Shown here: piece after piece, positions 10,019 through 20,954 of the stretch
Layout: each line of letters starts with the position of its first letter
How positions within the stretch are numbered: the first letter of the stretch is position 1
Source of the DNA: Porphyrobacter sp.
Lineage (GTDB): Bacteria; Pseudomonadota; Alphaproteobacteria; Sphingomonadales; Sphingomonadaceae
Direction: 5' to 3'
NCBI GenBank assembly: GCA_016125555.1
Contig: WGLN01000015.1
Coordinates: 44,125 to 108,124 of the forward strand
Length of the DNA stretch: 64,000 bases
Program-made: the position numbers and the translations under genes
Notes under the pieces: model-generated
The model's input: only the letters and a program-made list of their open reading frames with translations
What the model was told of the DNA's origin: nothing
Database searches by the model: none

Positions 10019-10723
10019 TCAGCGGCAGAACTTCGCGCCGGTGCCTTCGAGGTGGAAGTGGTCCTCGTGGGCGGCATTGTATTCGGGGCCGAGCACCGTG
10101 GCGAAGCGCTTGCAGGCGCTTTCGTGCACCACCCGCAGGAACCGCCGCGTCGCCGCGTCGCCCCCTTGCCAGTCGCGCTTGAGCACGATGCGCCGCCCGT
10201 CCGCCAGCACGAAGCCCGCGACGTCGATCGCTTCGGCGCGGGCATGGGCCGAACGCCGCTCGGTGCCGGCGACGTTGCGGCACGAATAGGAGCCCATCGT
10301 CTCGATCCGGGCGATCGGGCTGCCGAGTATCTGGCGCGCGGCACGGTCCACGCCGAAGCGCGCCCAGTCGCCGAAGGCCTTGGCGACGTCGCAGCGCACC
10401 GCGCCGAGATTGCTGACCCCGAAACTGGAACGGTCCCCCGCCAGCGCCGAGAGCTGCACCGTGCCGAGCTTGTTGCAGCCGGGCGCGGCATAGGTGTCGG
10501 GAAGCGGTTCGAAGCGCGCGCCGCTCGCGCCGAGTTCGGCGAGGCAGGCGCGTTCCGCGGCATCGGGGGCATAGGTCTGCGGAGCCGAGGCCATTCGCGG
10601 CGCAGGGTGCGTCGGCGCGCCGGCGCTTCCCCCGCCGCCGCCCGGCACCAGCGAACCGCAGCCGGCCAGCGCCAGCGTGGCGGTCAGCAGGATCGCGCAG
10701 CGAAGGCGTGAGAGAGCCGTCAT
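10019..10723 (-). CDS. Extensin-like family lipoprotein
   Basis: The 234-residue product has the lipoprotein signal MTALSRLRCAILLTATLALAGC, a Gly-rich linker, then the extensin-like C-terminal domain: ACLAELGASGARFEPLP, GCNKLGTVQLSAL, SAHARAEAIDVAGFVLADGRR, and a closing AAHEDHFHLEGTGAKFC. The pattern SAHxxxxAID with a later HxDHFHLE resembles the zinc sites of LAS/M15-type peptidoglycan peptidases, so a cell-wall role is a reasonable inference, although activity is not proven for this family. About 200 bases of unassigned sequence separate it from the convergent regulator gene; I see no gene or RNA there. Confidence 0.85.
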   Translation of the reverse strand: MTALSRLRCAILLTATLALAGCGSLVPGGGGGSAGAPTHPAPRMASAPQTYAPDAAERACLAELGASGARFEPLPDTYAAPGCNKLGTVQLSALAGDRSSFGVSNLGAVRCDVAKAFGDWARFGVDRAARQILGSPIARIETMGSYSCRNVAGTERRSAHARAEAIDVAGFVLADGRRIVLKRDWQGGDAATRRFLRVVHESACKRFATVLGPEYNAAHEDHFHLEGTGAKFCR

Positions 10724-10817
10724 CCCGCCGGATTATTGCGCAGAAACAGGCATTGCGCGAGCCTCAAATGCGCCGCGGCGGGGCGGTGCGGCGTCCGCCG
10801 CCCGCGTGCCGGCCGGC

Positions 10818-11213
10818 TCAGGGCAGTTCGTCGGCTACCTGTTCCCACAGCTCGATCTTGACCCCGTCGGGATCGAGCAGCCAGGCGAAGCGGCCATAGC
10901 CTTCGTCCGCCTCGCCGAGGATCGTCACGCCCTTGGCCTCGAGCCCGGCGATGAAGCCGGGCAGGTCGTCGACCCTGAGGTTGATCATGAAGCCGCCCCT
11001 GCCGGGCTTGATGTATTCCGCGTCGGCGAAGTGACTGATCAGCGAATAGGGGTTGGCGCGCGGTTCTTCGCTCCACGCGAGCTGCGGACCGAACGGACCG
11101 TCGATCCCCAGAATGTCGCGATACCAGGCGCGGGTCGCCTCGGGATCGCCGACCACGTAGAACACACCGCCGAGCCCCGTGACGCGCGGTCCTGTCATGC
11201 TGCCATTGTCCAT
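10818..11213 (-). CDS. VOC superfamily (glyoxalase/dioxygenase-like) protein
   Basis: The product is 131 residues from MDNGSMTGPRVTG; GGAGGAG lies directly upstream of this ATG, which is why the longer ORF from 11240 was rejected. A single VOC module is visible: GGVFYVVGDPEATRAWYRDILGIDGPFG, then a central FMINLRVDDLPGFIAGLEAKGVTIL and the closing AWLLDPDGVKIELWEQV with the usual metal-ligand Glu. It probably works as a dimer. The substrate is unknown; glyoxalase I, fosfomycin-resistance-like and dioxygenase-like members share this layout. Confidence 0.85.
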   Translation of the reverse strand: MDNGSMTGPRVTGLGGVFYVVGDPEATRAWYRDILGIDGPFGPQLAWSEEPRANPYSLISHFADAEYIKPGRGGFMINLRVDDLPGFIAGLEAKGVTILGEADEGYGRFAWLLDPDGVKIELWEQVADELP

Positions 11214-11285
11214 CGCCTGCTCCTCCCCGCCGCGCATCATGCGCCTTGGCGCAGGCGGAGGGAAGGGACTTCGGCAGCGATCCGG

Positions 11286-12755
11286 CTACACGGCGATGCG
11301 GGTTCGCTCGGTCGCCTTGCTGACCACCACGATCGCCAGCATCGAGGCGGCGAAACCGGGCACGATCTCGTAGAGGCCGGGGCCGCCGAGGAAGGACTGG
11401 TTCCAACCCAGCCAGATCCAGCCCGCGACCACCGCCGCTCCGACCACCAGCCCGGCGACTGCGCCGGTGCCGGTCATCCCGCGCCACATCAGCGCCAGCA
11501 GGATCAGCGGGCCGAAGGCCGCGCCAAAGCCCGCCCAGGCGTTCGACACGAGGCCGAGCACCTCGCTGTCGGGATCGCTCGCCAGCAGACAGGCGGCGAT
11601 CGCCACCAGCGCCACCGCGACCCGGCTGACGTTCACCGCCTCGCGCTCCGAGGCGTTGCGGCGCAGGAACAGCCGGTAGAAATCCTCCGTGAGCGAACTC
11701 GACGAGACCAGCAGCTGCGAGGAAATCGTGCTCATGATCGCCGCCAGCAGCGCGGCGTAGAGGAAGCCGGTCACCGCCGGGTGGAACAGCAATTGCGCGA
11801 GCACGATGAAGATCGTCTCGGGGTCCTCGATGACGAGGCCGTTGCGCTCGACATAGGCGCGCCCCGCGAGACCCAGCCCGATCGAGCCGGCGAGCGCGAT
11901 GCCCATCCAGCCCATCCCGTAGCCCGCCGCGCGCGGCACGTTCTTGATCTTGTCGATCGCCATGAAGCGCACGATGATGTGCGGCTGGCCGAAATAGCCC
12001 AGCCCCCAGGTGACCGCGCTGATGAAGCCGATCGCGGTCAGGCCGTGGGTGATGTCGAGAAAGCCCGCCACCGGCACGTCGGACAGGCTTTCGCCGGCCG
12101 AGCCGCCTGGGCCGAACATCACCACCAGCGGCATGAAGATCAGCGCCACCATCATGATCAGCCCCTGCACGAAGTCGGTGAGGCTGACCGCCAGAAACCC
12201 GCCGATCATGGTGTAGGCGAGCACGATCCCGGCGGTGATGAGAATGCCGAGCATGTAGTCGCTGAACATCGTGTTGGGCAGGATGCCGGCGAAGGCGGTC
12301 TCGAACAGCTTGCCCCCGCCGACCAGGCCTGCAGCGGTGTAGACGGTGAAGAAGGCGACGACGATCACCGCCGAGGTGACGCGCAGCATGGTCGCGCGTT
12401 CGGGGAAGCGGTTGGCGAGGAATTGCGGGATGGTGAGCGCATTGCCCATCCGCTCGGTCTGCTCGCGCAGGCGCGGGGCGACGAGGATCCAGTTGGCAAG
12501 CGCGCCGAGGAACAGCCCGATGCCGATCCACGCCTCGACGAGGCCCGCGGCGTAGAGCGCGCCGGGCAGGCCGAGCAGCAGCCAGCCCGACATGTCCGAT
12601 GCCCCGGCCGAAAGCGCCGCGACGGCGGGCGGCAGGTTGCGTCCGGCGAGCAGGTAGCCTTCCGAATCGTCGGTCGACTTGCGCCAGGCATAAAGCCCGA
12701 TCGCGAGCATGAGGATGAAATAGGCGGCGAGAGAGGCGAGGGTTGCGGTGTTCAT
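11286..12755 (-). CDS. putP: Sodium/proline symporter
   Basis: This 489-residue protein of the sodium:solute symporter family has about 12-13 hydrophobic segments. Family signatures include AVAALSAGASDMSGWLLLGLPGALYAAGL near residues 48-80, RFPERATMLRVTSAVIVVAFFTVYTAAGLVGGGKLFE, and AALLAAIMSTISSQLLVSSSSLTEDFYRLFLR, all matching PutP, which imports proline with Na+ across the inner membrane. The start MNTATLASLAAYFI (12755) puts the first helix at the N-terminus as in PutP. No put regulator or proline dehydrogenase gene is near; the VOC gene lies downstream on the same strand. Confidence 0.92.
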   Translation of the reverse strand: MNTATLASLAAYFILMLAIGLYAWRKSTDDSEGYLLAGRNLPPAVAALSAGASDMSGWLLLGLPGALYAAGLVEAWIGIGLFLGALANWILVAPRLREQTERMGNALTIPQFLANRFPERATMLRVTSAVIVVAFFTVYTAAGLVGGGKLFETAFAGILPNTMFSDYMLGILITAGIVLAYTMIGGFLAVSLTDFVQGLIMMVALIFMPLVVMFGPGGSAGESLSDVPVAGFLDITHGLTAIGFISAVTWGLGYFGQPHIIVRFMAIDKIKNVPRAAGYGMGWMGIALAGSIGLGLAGRAYVERNGLVIEDPETIFIVLAQLLFHPAVTGFLYAALLAAIMSTISSQLLVSSSSLTEDFYRLFLRRNASEREAVNVSRVAVALVAIAACLLASDPDSEVLGLVSNAWAGFGAAFGPLILLALMWRGMTGTGAVAGLVVGAAVVAGWIWLGWNQSFLGGPGLYEIVPGFAASMLAIVVVSKATERTRIAV

Positions 12756-12931
12756 GGCGCGGGTGCGTAACAAGCCGGGGCGTGCTTGACCACAGCCGGG
12801 CCGAAATTCGCAAGGATTGCTGCCGCTGTACGCGCTTCAGCTAAATACCTGTCCCAAGCCTTGCGCGGCGGGCAAGATAATGTCGCGGGGCGGGGTGGGA
12901 GCCGCCGCTCCCTCCCCGCGTTCGCCGCGGC

Positions 12932-14770
<1,839 letters not shown>

Positions 14771-15057
14771 TTTTTCGGAAAATCCGTTCTGGGTGCCGGA
14801 CGCGGCCGGCAGGCAGGTCAAGGGCATGGCGCACGGCCATGCGCGCGGGGTTAGGCCGGGTTCGTGGCGGGTTGGCGACAGGCCGCGACGCTACGGCATG
14901 CGCCGTGGGCGTGCTGCTTGCTGCGTTGCAACATCGCCGCGCGCCTAGCGCAAGCGCGCCGCCACGGCAAGCGCCGGGGTGCATCGGGGCGGATCGAACA
15001 CTGTTGCGTCCGCGCCACACAGAGCCGATTTGCCCCGGAAAAGCGCGGGTCTTGCGC

Positions 15058-15086
15058 TTGTCGCGGTTTCGTCACTCGCTTATCAA
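15058..15086 (+). promoter_or_regulatory. Candidate housekeeping promoter of the TonB-dependent receptor gene
   Basis: TTGTCG (15058-15063) and TATCAA (15081-15086) are separated by 17 bases, a reasonable -35/-10 pair. The predicted transcript would start near 15093, leaving about 70 bases of leader. This is motif matching only. Confidence 0.35.
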
Positions 15087-15108
15087 CTCGCGCGACGACC
15101 ACGGGAGA

Positions 15109-15129
15109 GCACGCACAGGGGCTGCGTGC
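15109..15129 (+). promoter_or_regulatory. Hairpin in the leader of the TonB-dependent receptor gene
   Basis: GCACGCA and TGCGTGC form a perfect 7-base stem around the loop CAGGGGC, 34 bases upstream of the receptor ATG and before its GAGGAGAGGAG ribosome site. It could protect the mRNA or respond to an sRNA or protein. Confidence 0.4.
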
Positions 15130-15162
15130 CGGGGGTCGAGGGATTTGAGGAGAGGAGCTTCC

Positions 15163-17778
15163 ATGCGTTCGACCTTTACCGGCAATGCCGGCTCGTACCG
15201 ATTCACCCTGCTCGCGGGTGCTGCCGCCTTCGCTCTGGCCGTGCCCGGCACCGCATTTGCGCAGGACCAGGATCAGGATCAGCAGCCCGATGTTGAGGCG
15301 CCGGAGAGCAGCAACGTCATCATCGTCACCGCCTCAAAGCGCGAACAGACGCTTCAGGAAACCCCGATTTCGGTCTCGGTGACCAGCGGCGAAACGCTCG
15401 AGCAGGCGCAGATCCGCGACGTGCTCGATCTCCAGACGGTCACCCCGTCGCTGCGCGTCAGCCAGCTGCAGAGCGCGTCGAGCACCACCTTCATCATTCG
15501 CGGCTTCGGCAACGGCGACAACAATTTCGGCATCGAGCCTTCGGTCGGCGTGTTCATCGACGGCGTGTTCCGTTCGCGCTCGGCCGCGGCCCTTTCCGAC
15601 CTCAACATGGTCCAGCGCATCGAAGTGCTGAACGGACCGCAATCGACCCTGTTTGGCAAGAACGCCTCCGCCGGCGTGATCTCGGTCGTCACCAAGGAGC
15701 CGCAGTTCGAGTTCGGCGGCCAGGTCGAGGCGAGCTACGGCAACTACAATGCGGTGGTGCTGAAGGGCGAGATTACCGGCCCGATCAGCGAGAACATCGC
15801 GTTCTCGCTCGACGGCAGCTACAACCGCCGCGACGGCTATGCCACGATCGTGAACCTCGACGAGGGCGTCTCGGACCGTAACCGCTGGTCCGCTCGCGGC
15901 CAGTTGCTGATCGAGCCCACCCCGGATTTCAAGATTCGCGCGATTGCCGATTATTCGAAGATCGACGAATCCTGCTGTCAGGTTTCCACGCTGGTCGCCG
16001 GCCCGACCGCGCCGGCGGTGTTCGCCGTTGGCGGTGCGCTGGATACCGATTTCTTCAGCTACAACACCTTCCTCAACCAGGTTCCGTTGAACAAGGTCGA
16101 TAACTACGGCGGTTCGGTGCAGGCCGACTGGAACGTCGGCAGCCTGACGGTGACTTCGATCACCGCCTATCGCGAACTCAAGAACCTGCAGGACCAGGAC
16201 GTCGATTTCACCAGCGCGGACATCGTCAGCGAACTGCGGGACCAGCGCGTCAATACTTTCACCCAGGAACTGCGGATCACGTCGGATTTCGACGGCCCGA
16301 TCAACTTCCTGCTCGGCGGCTTCTACTTCGATGAGAGCATCAAGCAGGACAGCAGCCTGACGACGGGCACCGCCGCGCGCAACTTCTTTACGCTGCTGGC
16401 CCAGGCTGCTGCGGGTGATCCGACCTTCAGCTTCGCCGGGGTCGAGGCTCCGCTCGGACTTCCGATCGGGTCGATCTTCTCGGCTGGCCCGTTGACCGCC
16501 GAGCAGTTCTCGATGGACAACACTGCCAAGTCGGTGTTCGGCACGATCGATTTCGAGCCGATCGATGGGCTCGTGTTCACTGCCGGCTTCAACTACACCG
16601 ACGACAAGAAGAACTTCGCGCTGAGCCAGCAGGCATTCGACGAACTGGCGAACATCAACCCCATCGATACCTTCATCACGCTGGCGACCAGCGGTGCGGT
16701 GACGACCGCCAACCAGTTCCGCGCGCTGCCGGCCGCCAGTCAGCAGGCGCTATCGACCCTCGCCTTCACGCAGTGTTCCGCGAGCGCGCCGCCTCCGAAT
16801 TGCAACCCGCTGCTCCCGCTGGTCGGCCTGTCGCCGTTCCAGTTCCAGCCGCCGTTCCTGAATCTTCCGAACGCGGTCGAACCGGGCCGGACCAACGACG
16901 ACAAACTCACCTACCTGCTGCGCGCGTCGTACCAGTTCTCGAACGAGGTGAACGCCTATTTCAGCTACGCGACCGGCTTCAAGGCAAGCTCGGTCAACCT
17001 GTCGCGCGATAGCCGTCCGGTGTTTGGCGACTACATCCCGGGTCCTGCCCGCTCGAACATCCTCGCCCCGTCGTCGCCGATTTCGGACGCGGGCCTCGCG
17101 GTGCGCAACCTCGGCACCGGCTCGCGCTTCGCCGGACCGGAAAATGCCGAGGTCTACGAACTCGGCGTCAAGGCACAGTGGCCGGGCTTCGGCTTCAACC
17201 TCGCGCTGTTCGACCAGACCATCAAGGGCTTCCAGAGCTTCCTGTTCACCGGCACCGGCTTCCAGCTGAACAATGCCGGTCAGCAGTCGGTGAAGGGCTT
17301 CGAACTCGACAGCACGATCAACCCGACCGACGGTCTGGTGTTCACCTTTGCCGCGACCTATCTCGATGCGGTTTACGACAGCTTCACCGAAAGCCCGGTG
17401 GGCGACCTGAGCGGCCTCCGTCCGGGCGGGATCCCCGAGTGGAACCTCGCCACATCGGCGACCTACACCTACGAATTCGGCAGCAGCGGCAACAGGCTGG
17501 TATCGCGTCTCGACTACTCGCATGAGAGCAACACGCCGATCAACAACGGCCTGCCGACCTTCGGCAGCAACCCGATCTTCCAGCGTGAAGTGAATCTGGT
17601 GAACGCCTCGATGATGTTCCAGCTGCAGAACGGCCTGGAAATCGGGGCGTGGGCGCGCAACCTGTTCGACGACCAGTACATCATCACGGTGTTCGACGGC
17701 GTCGCGCAGGCCGGCACGGTCTCGGGCTACCCGAGCCAGCCGCGCACCTATGGCGGCATTGTGCGCTTCAAGTTCTGA
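15163..17778 (+). CDS. TonB-dependent outer-membrane receptor
   Basis: The product is 871 residues. MRSTFTGNAGSYRFTLLAGAAAFALAVPGTAFAQ is a signal peptide, followed by a Gln/Asp repeat (QDQDQDQQPD) and a TonB-box-like stretch NVIIVTASKREQ. The plug domain runs to about residue 165 (TPISVSVTSGETLE, IEVLNGPQSTLFGKNASAGVISVVTKEP), and the beta barrel ends in GGIVRFKF with the terminal aromatic needed for outer-membrane insertion. It belongs to the large sphingomonad receptor group; the ligand cannot be inferred because no transport or degradation genes are adjacent. ATG 15163 follows GAGGAGAGGAG; the ORF extension to 14839 is not part of the protein. Confidence 0.93.
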   Translation: MRSTFTGNAGSYRFTLLAGAAAFALAVPGTAFAQDQDQDQQPDVEAPESSNVIIVTASKREQTLQETPISVSVTSGETLEQAQIRDVLDLQTVTPSLRVSQLQSASSTTFIIRGFGNGDNNFGIEPSVGVFIDGVFRSRSAAALSDLNMVQRIEVLNGPQSTLFGKNASAGVISVVTKEPQFEFGGQVEASYGNYNAVVLKGEITGPISENIAFSLDGSYNRRDGYATIVNLDEGVSDRNRWSARGQLLIEPTPDFKIRAIADYSKIDESCCQVSTLVAGPTAPAVFAVGGALDTDFFSYNTFLNQVPLNKVDNYGGSVQADWNVGSLTVTSITAYRELKNLQDQDVDFTSADIVSELRDQRVNTFTQELRITSDFDGPINFLLGGFYFDESIKQDSSLTTGTAARNFFTLLAQAAAGDPTFSFAGVEAPLGLPIGSIFSAGPLTAEQFSMDNTAKSVFGTIDFEPIDGLVFTAGFNYTDDKKNFALSQQAFDELANINPIDTFITLATSGAVTTANQFRALPAASQQALSTLAFTQCSASAPPPNCNPLLPLVGLSPFQFQPPFLNLPNAVEPGRTNDDKLTYLLRASYQFSNEVNAYFSYATGFKASSVNLSRDSRPVFGDYIPGPARSNILAPSSPISDAGLAVRNLGTGSRFAGPENAEVYELGVKAQWPGFGFNLALFDQTIKGFQSFLFTGTGFQLNNAGQQSVKGFELDSTINPTDGLVFTFAATYLDAVYDSFTESPVGDLSGLRPGGIPEWNLATSATYTYEFGSSGNRLVSRLDYSHESNTPINNGLPTFGSNPIFQREVNLVNASMMFQLQNGLEIGAWARNLFDDQYIITVFDGVAQAGTVSGYPSQPRTYGGIVRFKF

Positions 17779-17799
17779 GCCTGCCGTCACCGCAACACG

Positions 17800-17835
17800 A
17801 AAAGGCCCCGCGCTGCACAGTGCGGGGCCTTTTTC
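17800..17835 (+). terminator. Rho-independent terminator after the TonB-dependent receptor gene
   Basis: AAAAGGCCCCGC pairs with GCGGGGCCTTTT around a short inner loop, followed by a T-run, 22 bases after the receptor stop. It is a textbook intrinsic terminator. Confidence 0.92.
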
Positions 17836-17902
17836 GTTTGTGCCTCACAGAACATTGTGATGAGTTGCAGGCGCTTACCAAGCAAACAGGGGGATCAAGC
17901 AG

Positions 17903-18382
17903 ATGGAATGGATGATTATGCCGTTTCGGCGCTATGCCGATTTTTCGGGGCGCTCGCGGCGCAAGGAATACTGGATGTTCCAGCTGTTCAACTTCCTGGT
18001 GGGCCTGGTGCTCGCAGGGCCGTTCTTCATTTCCTATTTCGGCGCAATTTCAGCGGCCTCGGGTAACCCGGAGCAGGAAGCCGCCGCGGTCGAGGCCATT
18101 GCGGCAGGCGGGTTCGGCCTGTCCTTCATCGGCCTGGCACTCTACGGCCTTTACCTGCTCGCAGCCTTCATTCCCTCGATCGCGGTCACCGTGCGCCGCT
18201 TCCACGACCGCGACATGTCGGGCTGGTGGTATCCCGGGCTGATCGTGGCGAGCCTCATCCCGCTCATCGGCTTCGTCGCCAGCATCGCCTTGATCGTGTT
18301 CATGGTCCTGCCGGGAAGCTCGGGCGCGAACCGCTTCGGCCCGGACCCGAAGGATCCTTACGCCGAGGACGTCTTCGCCTGA
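17903..18382 (+). CDS. DUF805 family membrane protein
   Basis: The product is 159 residues, MEWMIMPFRRYADFSGRSRRKEYWMFQLFNFLVGLVL, the standard DUF805 opening (YxDFxGRxRRxEYW before the first helix). Three or four membrane segments follow, and the second half holds the family motif TVRRFHDRDMSGWW. The function is unknown; members are small inner-membrane proteins related to E. coli YhaH. It lies after the receptor terminator, so it should have its own promoter. Confidence 0.9.
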   Translation: MEWMIMPFRRYADFSGRSRRKEYWMFQLFNFLVGLVLAGPFFISYFGAISAASGNPEQEAAAVEAIAAGGFGLSFIGLALYGLYLLAAFIPSIAVTVRRFHDRDMSGWWYPGLIVASLIPLIGFVASIALIVFMVLPGSSGANRFGPDPKDPYAEDVFA

Positions 18383-18416
18383 CCTTTGCGCCGGTGCGGT
18401 CGGCTTGCGCGGGGCC

Positions 18417-20954
18417 TTACAGCTCGCGCAGCGCCCGCGCCGGCTTCGCTCGCAGCAGCGGCAGCGAGCCCGCCAGCGCGAAGCCCAGCACCAGCGCGAT
18501 GCCCAGGCCGAGCACGCCGGCCACCTCGCCCCAGTCGGGCAGCCAGTCGAATTCGAACAGCTGGGTGATCACCACCCAGGCAAGCCCGCCGCCGAGCGCG
18601 AGCGCGACCACTGCCAGCACCGCGGCAAGCAGGCCGTATTCGGCCAGTTGCAGCAGCAGGATCTGCCGCCGGCTCGCCCCGAGCACGCGCAGCATCACCG
18701 TGTCATAGGTGCGTGCCGCCCGCGCCGCAGCGATCGCGCCCATCAGCACCGCGAGCCCCGCCAGCACCGTCACCGCCGCGGCGGCGAGCGTCGCGAGGCT
18801 GACCTGTTCCAGCAGCTTGCGTGCCTCGACAAGGATGCCGCCGACCTCGATCACCGAACTCGACGGGAACTCACGGACCAGCGCACGCAGCAGCCGCCCG
18901 CGTGCCGCGGGGTCCGCACCCTGCGGCAGGTCGATTGTCGCGGCGAGGTTGTGCGGCGCATCGCTGATCGCGTTGCGGCTGAATACCAGCACGAAGTTGA
19001 AGCCGAGGCTCTCCCAGTCGATTTCGCGCAGGTTGGCGATGCGCGCGGTGCGCTCCACCCCGAGAATGCCGATGGTCAGGTAATCGCCCACCTTCAGCCC
19101 CGTCGCCCGCGCGAAATCGGCATCGACCGACACCAGCGGCTCGCCATCGTGGAAGGGGCTCCACCAGCTCCCGGCGACCACCCGGTTGCCCTCGGGCAGG
19201 CGGTCGGCGAAGGTCAGCCCGCGTTCGCCGCGCAGCGCCCAGGCGCCCTCCGGGATTTCCTTGAGATCGGCGACGCGGGTGAGCTTGTTCTTCGGACCAT
19301 AGGCGAGCACCGCGCCGCGCATCGTCGGCACGGTGCGGATCGCCGCCTCGGGAAACTCGGCCTGGACGAGCGCGAAGAAGCGGCTCTCCTTGGCGGGCGG
19401 CACGTCGAGGACGAAGTAGTCTGGCGCACGTTCGGGGACACGGGCGCGGATGTTGCCGTCGATCGCGCTCTGCACTGCCGCCAGCAGCACGAAGGCGGCG
19501 AGCCCGAAGCCCAGCGCGGTGACCAGCGCCGCGGTCGGCGCACCGGGGCGGTGAAGATTGGCGAGTGCGCTGCGCAGCAGCGGATTGGCGGGGCGCGGCA
19601 GCCGCCGTGCGAGTGCGCGGATCGCCCAGCCAAGCCCGGCAAGCAGCAGCAGCGCGCCTCCTGCGCCCGCCAGGAACCCGCCCGACAGCATCGGCTGTTC
19701 GGTGGTGGCCAGCGCCAGCGCGCAGATCGCGGCGAGGCCCAGCCCGGTCGCGGCGAGCGCCCGCCGGTCACGCGCCAGCGGAATGATGCCCGATCGCATC
19801 AGCGCCATCGCCGGGAAGGTGCGCGCGCGCAGCAGCGGCGCGGCGGCGAAGGCGAAGGCGACCAGCAGGCCATAACTCGCCGCAAGTGCCAGCGCGCCGG
19901 GCGCGATCAGGAACCCGCTTTCCACCGGCAGCAATCCGGACAGCGCGGCGGCGAGCAGCGGGGTGACCGCCACCCCCGCGGCGAGCCCCGCAAGGCTGCC
20001 CACCAGCGCCGCGGCGCCGATCTGCAGGGCATAGATGCGCAGGATGTCGCCGGATGTCGCTCCCAGCACCTTGAGGGTGGCGATGCCCGCGCGGCGCTGG
20101 TCGAGATAGGAGGAGACGCCCCCGGCGATGCCGATCCCGGCGATGACCAGCGCGGCCAGCCCCACCAGCGTGAGGAAATCGCTCATCCGCCGCACGAAGC
20201 GGTCCGCCCCGGGCGAGGCGCGGTCGCGGGTGCGGATGTCGAAGCCGGCCTCGGGAAAGGCCTTGGCGATAGCCTCCTTGGCCGCCTCGGGGCTGCGGCC
20301 CGCATCGGCGAAGGCGACGCGGTGCTTGCTCTGGTAGAGCGCGCCGGGCGCGAGCAGCCCGGCCTCGGCGGGGATGCCCTGCGCGACGATCACGGTCGGT
20401 CCGAGCTGGAATCCTTCGGAAAGGCGGTCGGGCTCGTCGGCGATCACCCCTGCGGCCCTGAGCGTGACGGTGCCGACCTTGAAGCTGTCGCCGACCGCGA
20501 TGCCGAGCCGTTCGAGCGCGCTTTCGGCGATCCAGGCGTCCTTGCCCGAAGGCGCGCCGACCTTGCGCCCGTCGGCGAGCCGCAGCGTGCCGAACATCGG
20601 CCACCTGGCATCCACCGCCTTCAGTTCGATCGGCGCGGCGGCGGTCGGCGTGCTCGCCATCGCCTGCATGCGGTAGCCGCTCGAGAGGGTGCCGAGCTTT
20701 TTCAGCGCGGTCCGTTCGGCGGGCCTGAGGTCGCGCTGCCACACCTCGACTTTGAGATCGCCGCCGAGCAGTTCCTGACCCGACGCGGCGAGCTCGCGCT
20801 CGATCGCGGCGGTCAGCGAGCCGATCGCGGCGAGCGCGGCGGTGCCGAGGAAGATGCACACCAGCAGCAGCCGCAGCCCCTTGAAGCGCGCGTTGAGATC
20901 GCGCCGGGCGATGGTCCAGGCGGTGCTCCAGGGCAGTTTGGGCGGCAGGCTCAT
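18417..20954 (-). CDS. ABC transporter permease, YbbP/FtsX-like
   Basis: The 845-residue protein has an N-terminal helix (RLLLVCIFLGTAALAAIGSL), a large periplasmic domain, a first FtsX module (DFLTLVGLAALVIAGIGIAGGVSSYLDQRRAGIATLKVLGATSGDI), central helices, and a second FtsX module near the C-terminus (ATLAAAAVTVLAGLAVLMGAIAAARAARTYDTVMLRVLGASRRQI). This two-module layout is that of YbbP-type permeases in the MacB/LolC-like group, which act mechanically on envelope lipids or proteins. The start ATG overlaps the stop of the ATPase gene (ATGA), so the two are translationally coupled. Confidence 0.92.
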   Translation of the reverse strand: MSLPPKLPWSTAWTIARRDLNARFKGLRLLLVCIFLGTAALAAIGSLTAAIERELAASGQELLGGDLKVEVWQRDLRPAERTALKKLGTLSSGYRMQAMASTPTAAAPIELKAVDARWPMFGTLRLADGRKVGAPSGKDAWIAESALERLGIAVGDSFKVGTVTLRAAGVIADEPDRLSEGFQLGPTVIVAQGIPAEAGLLAPGALYQSKHRVAFADAGRSPEAAKEAIAKAFPEAGFDIRTRDRASPGADRFVRRMSDFLTLVGLAALVIAGIGIAGGVSSYLDQRRAGIATLKVLGATSGDILRIYALQIGAAALVGSLAGLAAGVAVTPLLAAALSGLLPVESGFLIAPGALALAASYGLLVAFAFAAAPLLRARTFPAMALMRSGIIPLARDRRALAATGLGLAAICALALATTEQPMLSGGFLAGAGGALLLLAGLGWAIRALARRLPRPANPLLRSALANLHRPGAPTAALVTALGFGLAAFVLLAAVQSAIDGNIRARVPERAPDYFVLDVPPAKESRFFALVQAEFPEAAIRTVPTMRGAVLAYGPKNKLTRVADLKEIPEGAWALRGERGLTFADRLPEGNRVVAGSWWSPFHDGEPLVSVDADFARATGLKVGDYLTIGILGVERTARIANLREIDWESLGFNFVLVFSRNAISDAPHNLAATIDLPQGADPAARGRLLRALVREFPSSSVIEVGGILVEARKLLEQVSLATLAAAAVTVLAGLAVLMGAIAAARAARTYDTVMLRVLGASRRQILLLQLAEYGLLAAVLAVVALALGGGLAWVVITQLFEFDWLPDWGEVAGVLGLGIALVLGFALAGSLPLLRAKPARALREL

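Larger units (their letters stand above)
14771..15162. other. Intergenic region between divergent typA and the TonB-dependent receptor gene
   Basis: This 392-base gap holds both upstream regions. I see a candidate promoter (15058-15086) and a 5'-leader hairpin (15109-15129) for the receptor gene. I found no tRNA, no riboswitch core (no B12-box-like stretch) and no convincing small gene in the rest. Confidence 0.5.

Noticed and set aside
10677-12770. 697-residue forward ORF and the 697-residue reverse ORF at 10720-12813
   Set aside because: Both are shadows of putP and its VOC neighbour; the true putP frame has membrane segments and family motifs.
12892-12917. Strong hairpin after typA as an intrinsic terminator
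   Set aside because: The stem is good but no T-run follows on the minus strand, so it was not listed as a terminator.
14839-15162. 108-codon N-terminal extension of the TonB-dependent receptor
   Set aside because: The extension lacks a signal peptide and would hide the obvious one at 15163, which has a strong ribosome site.
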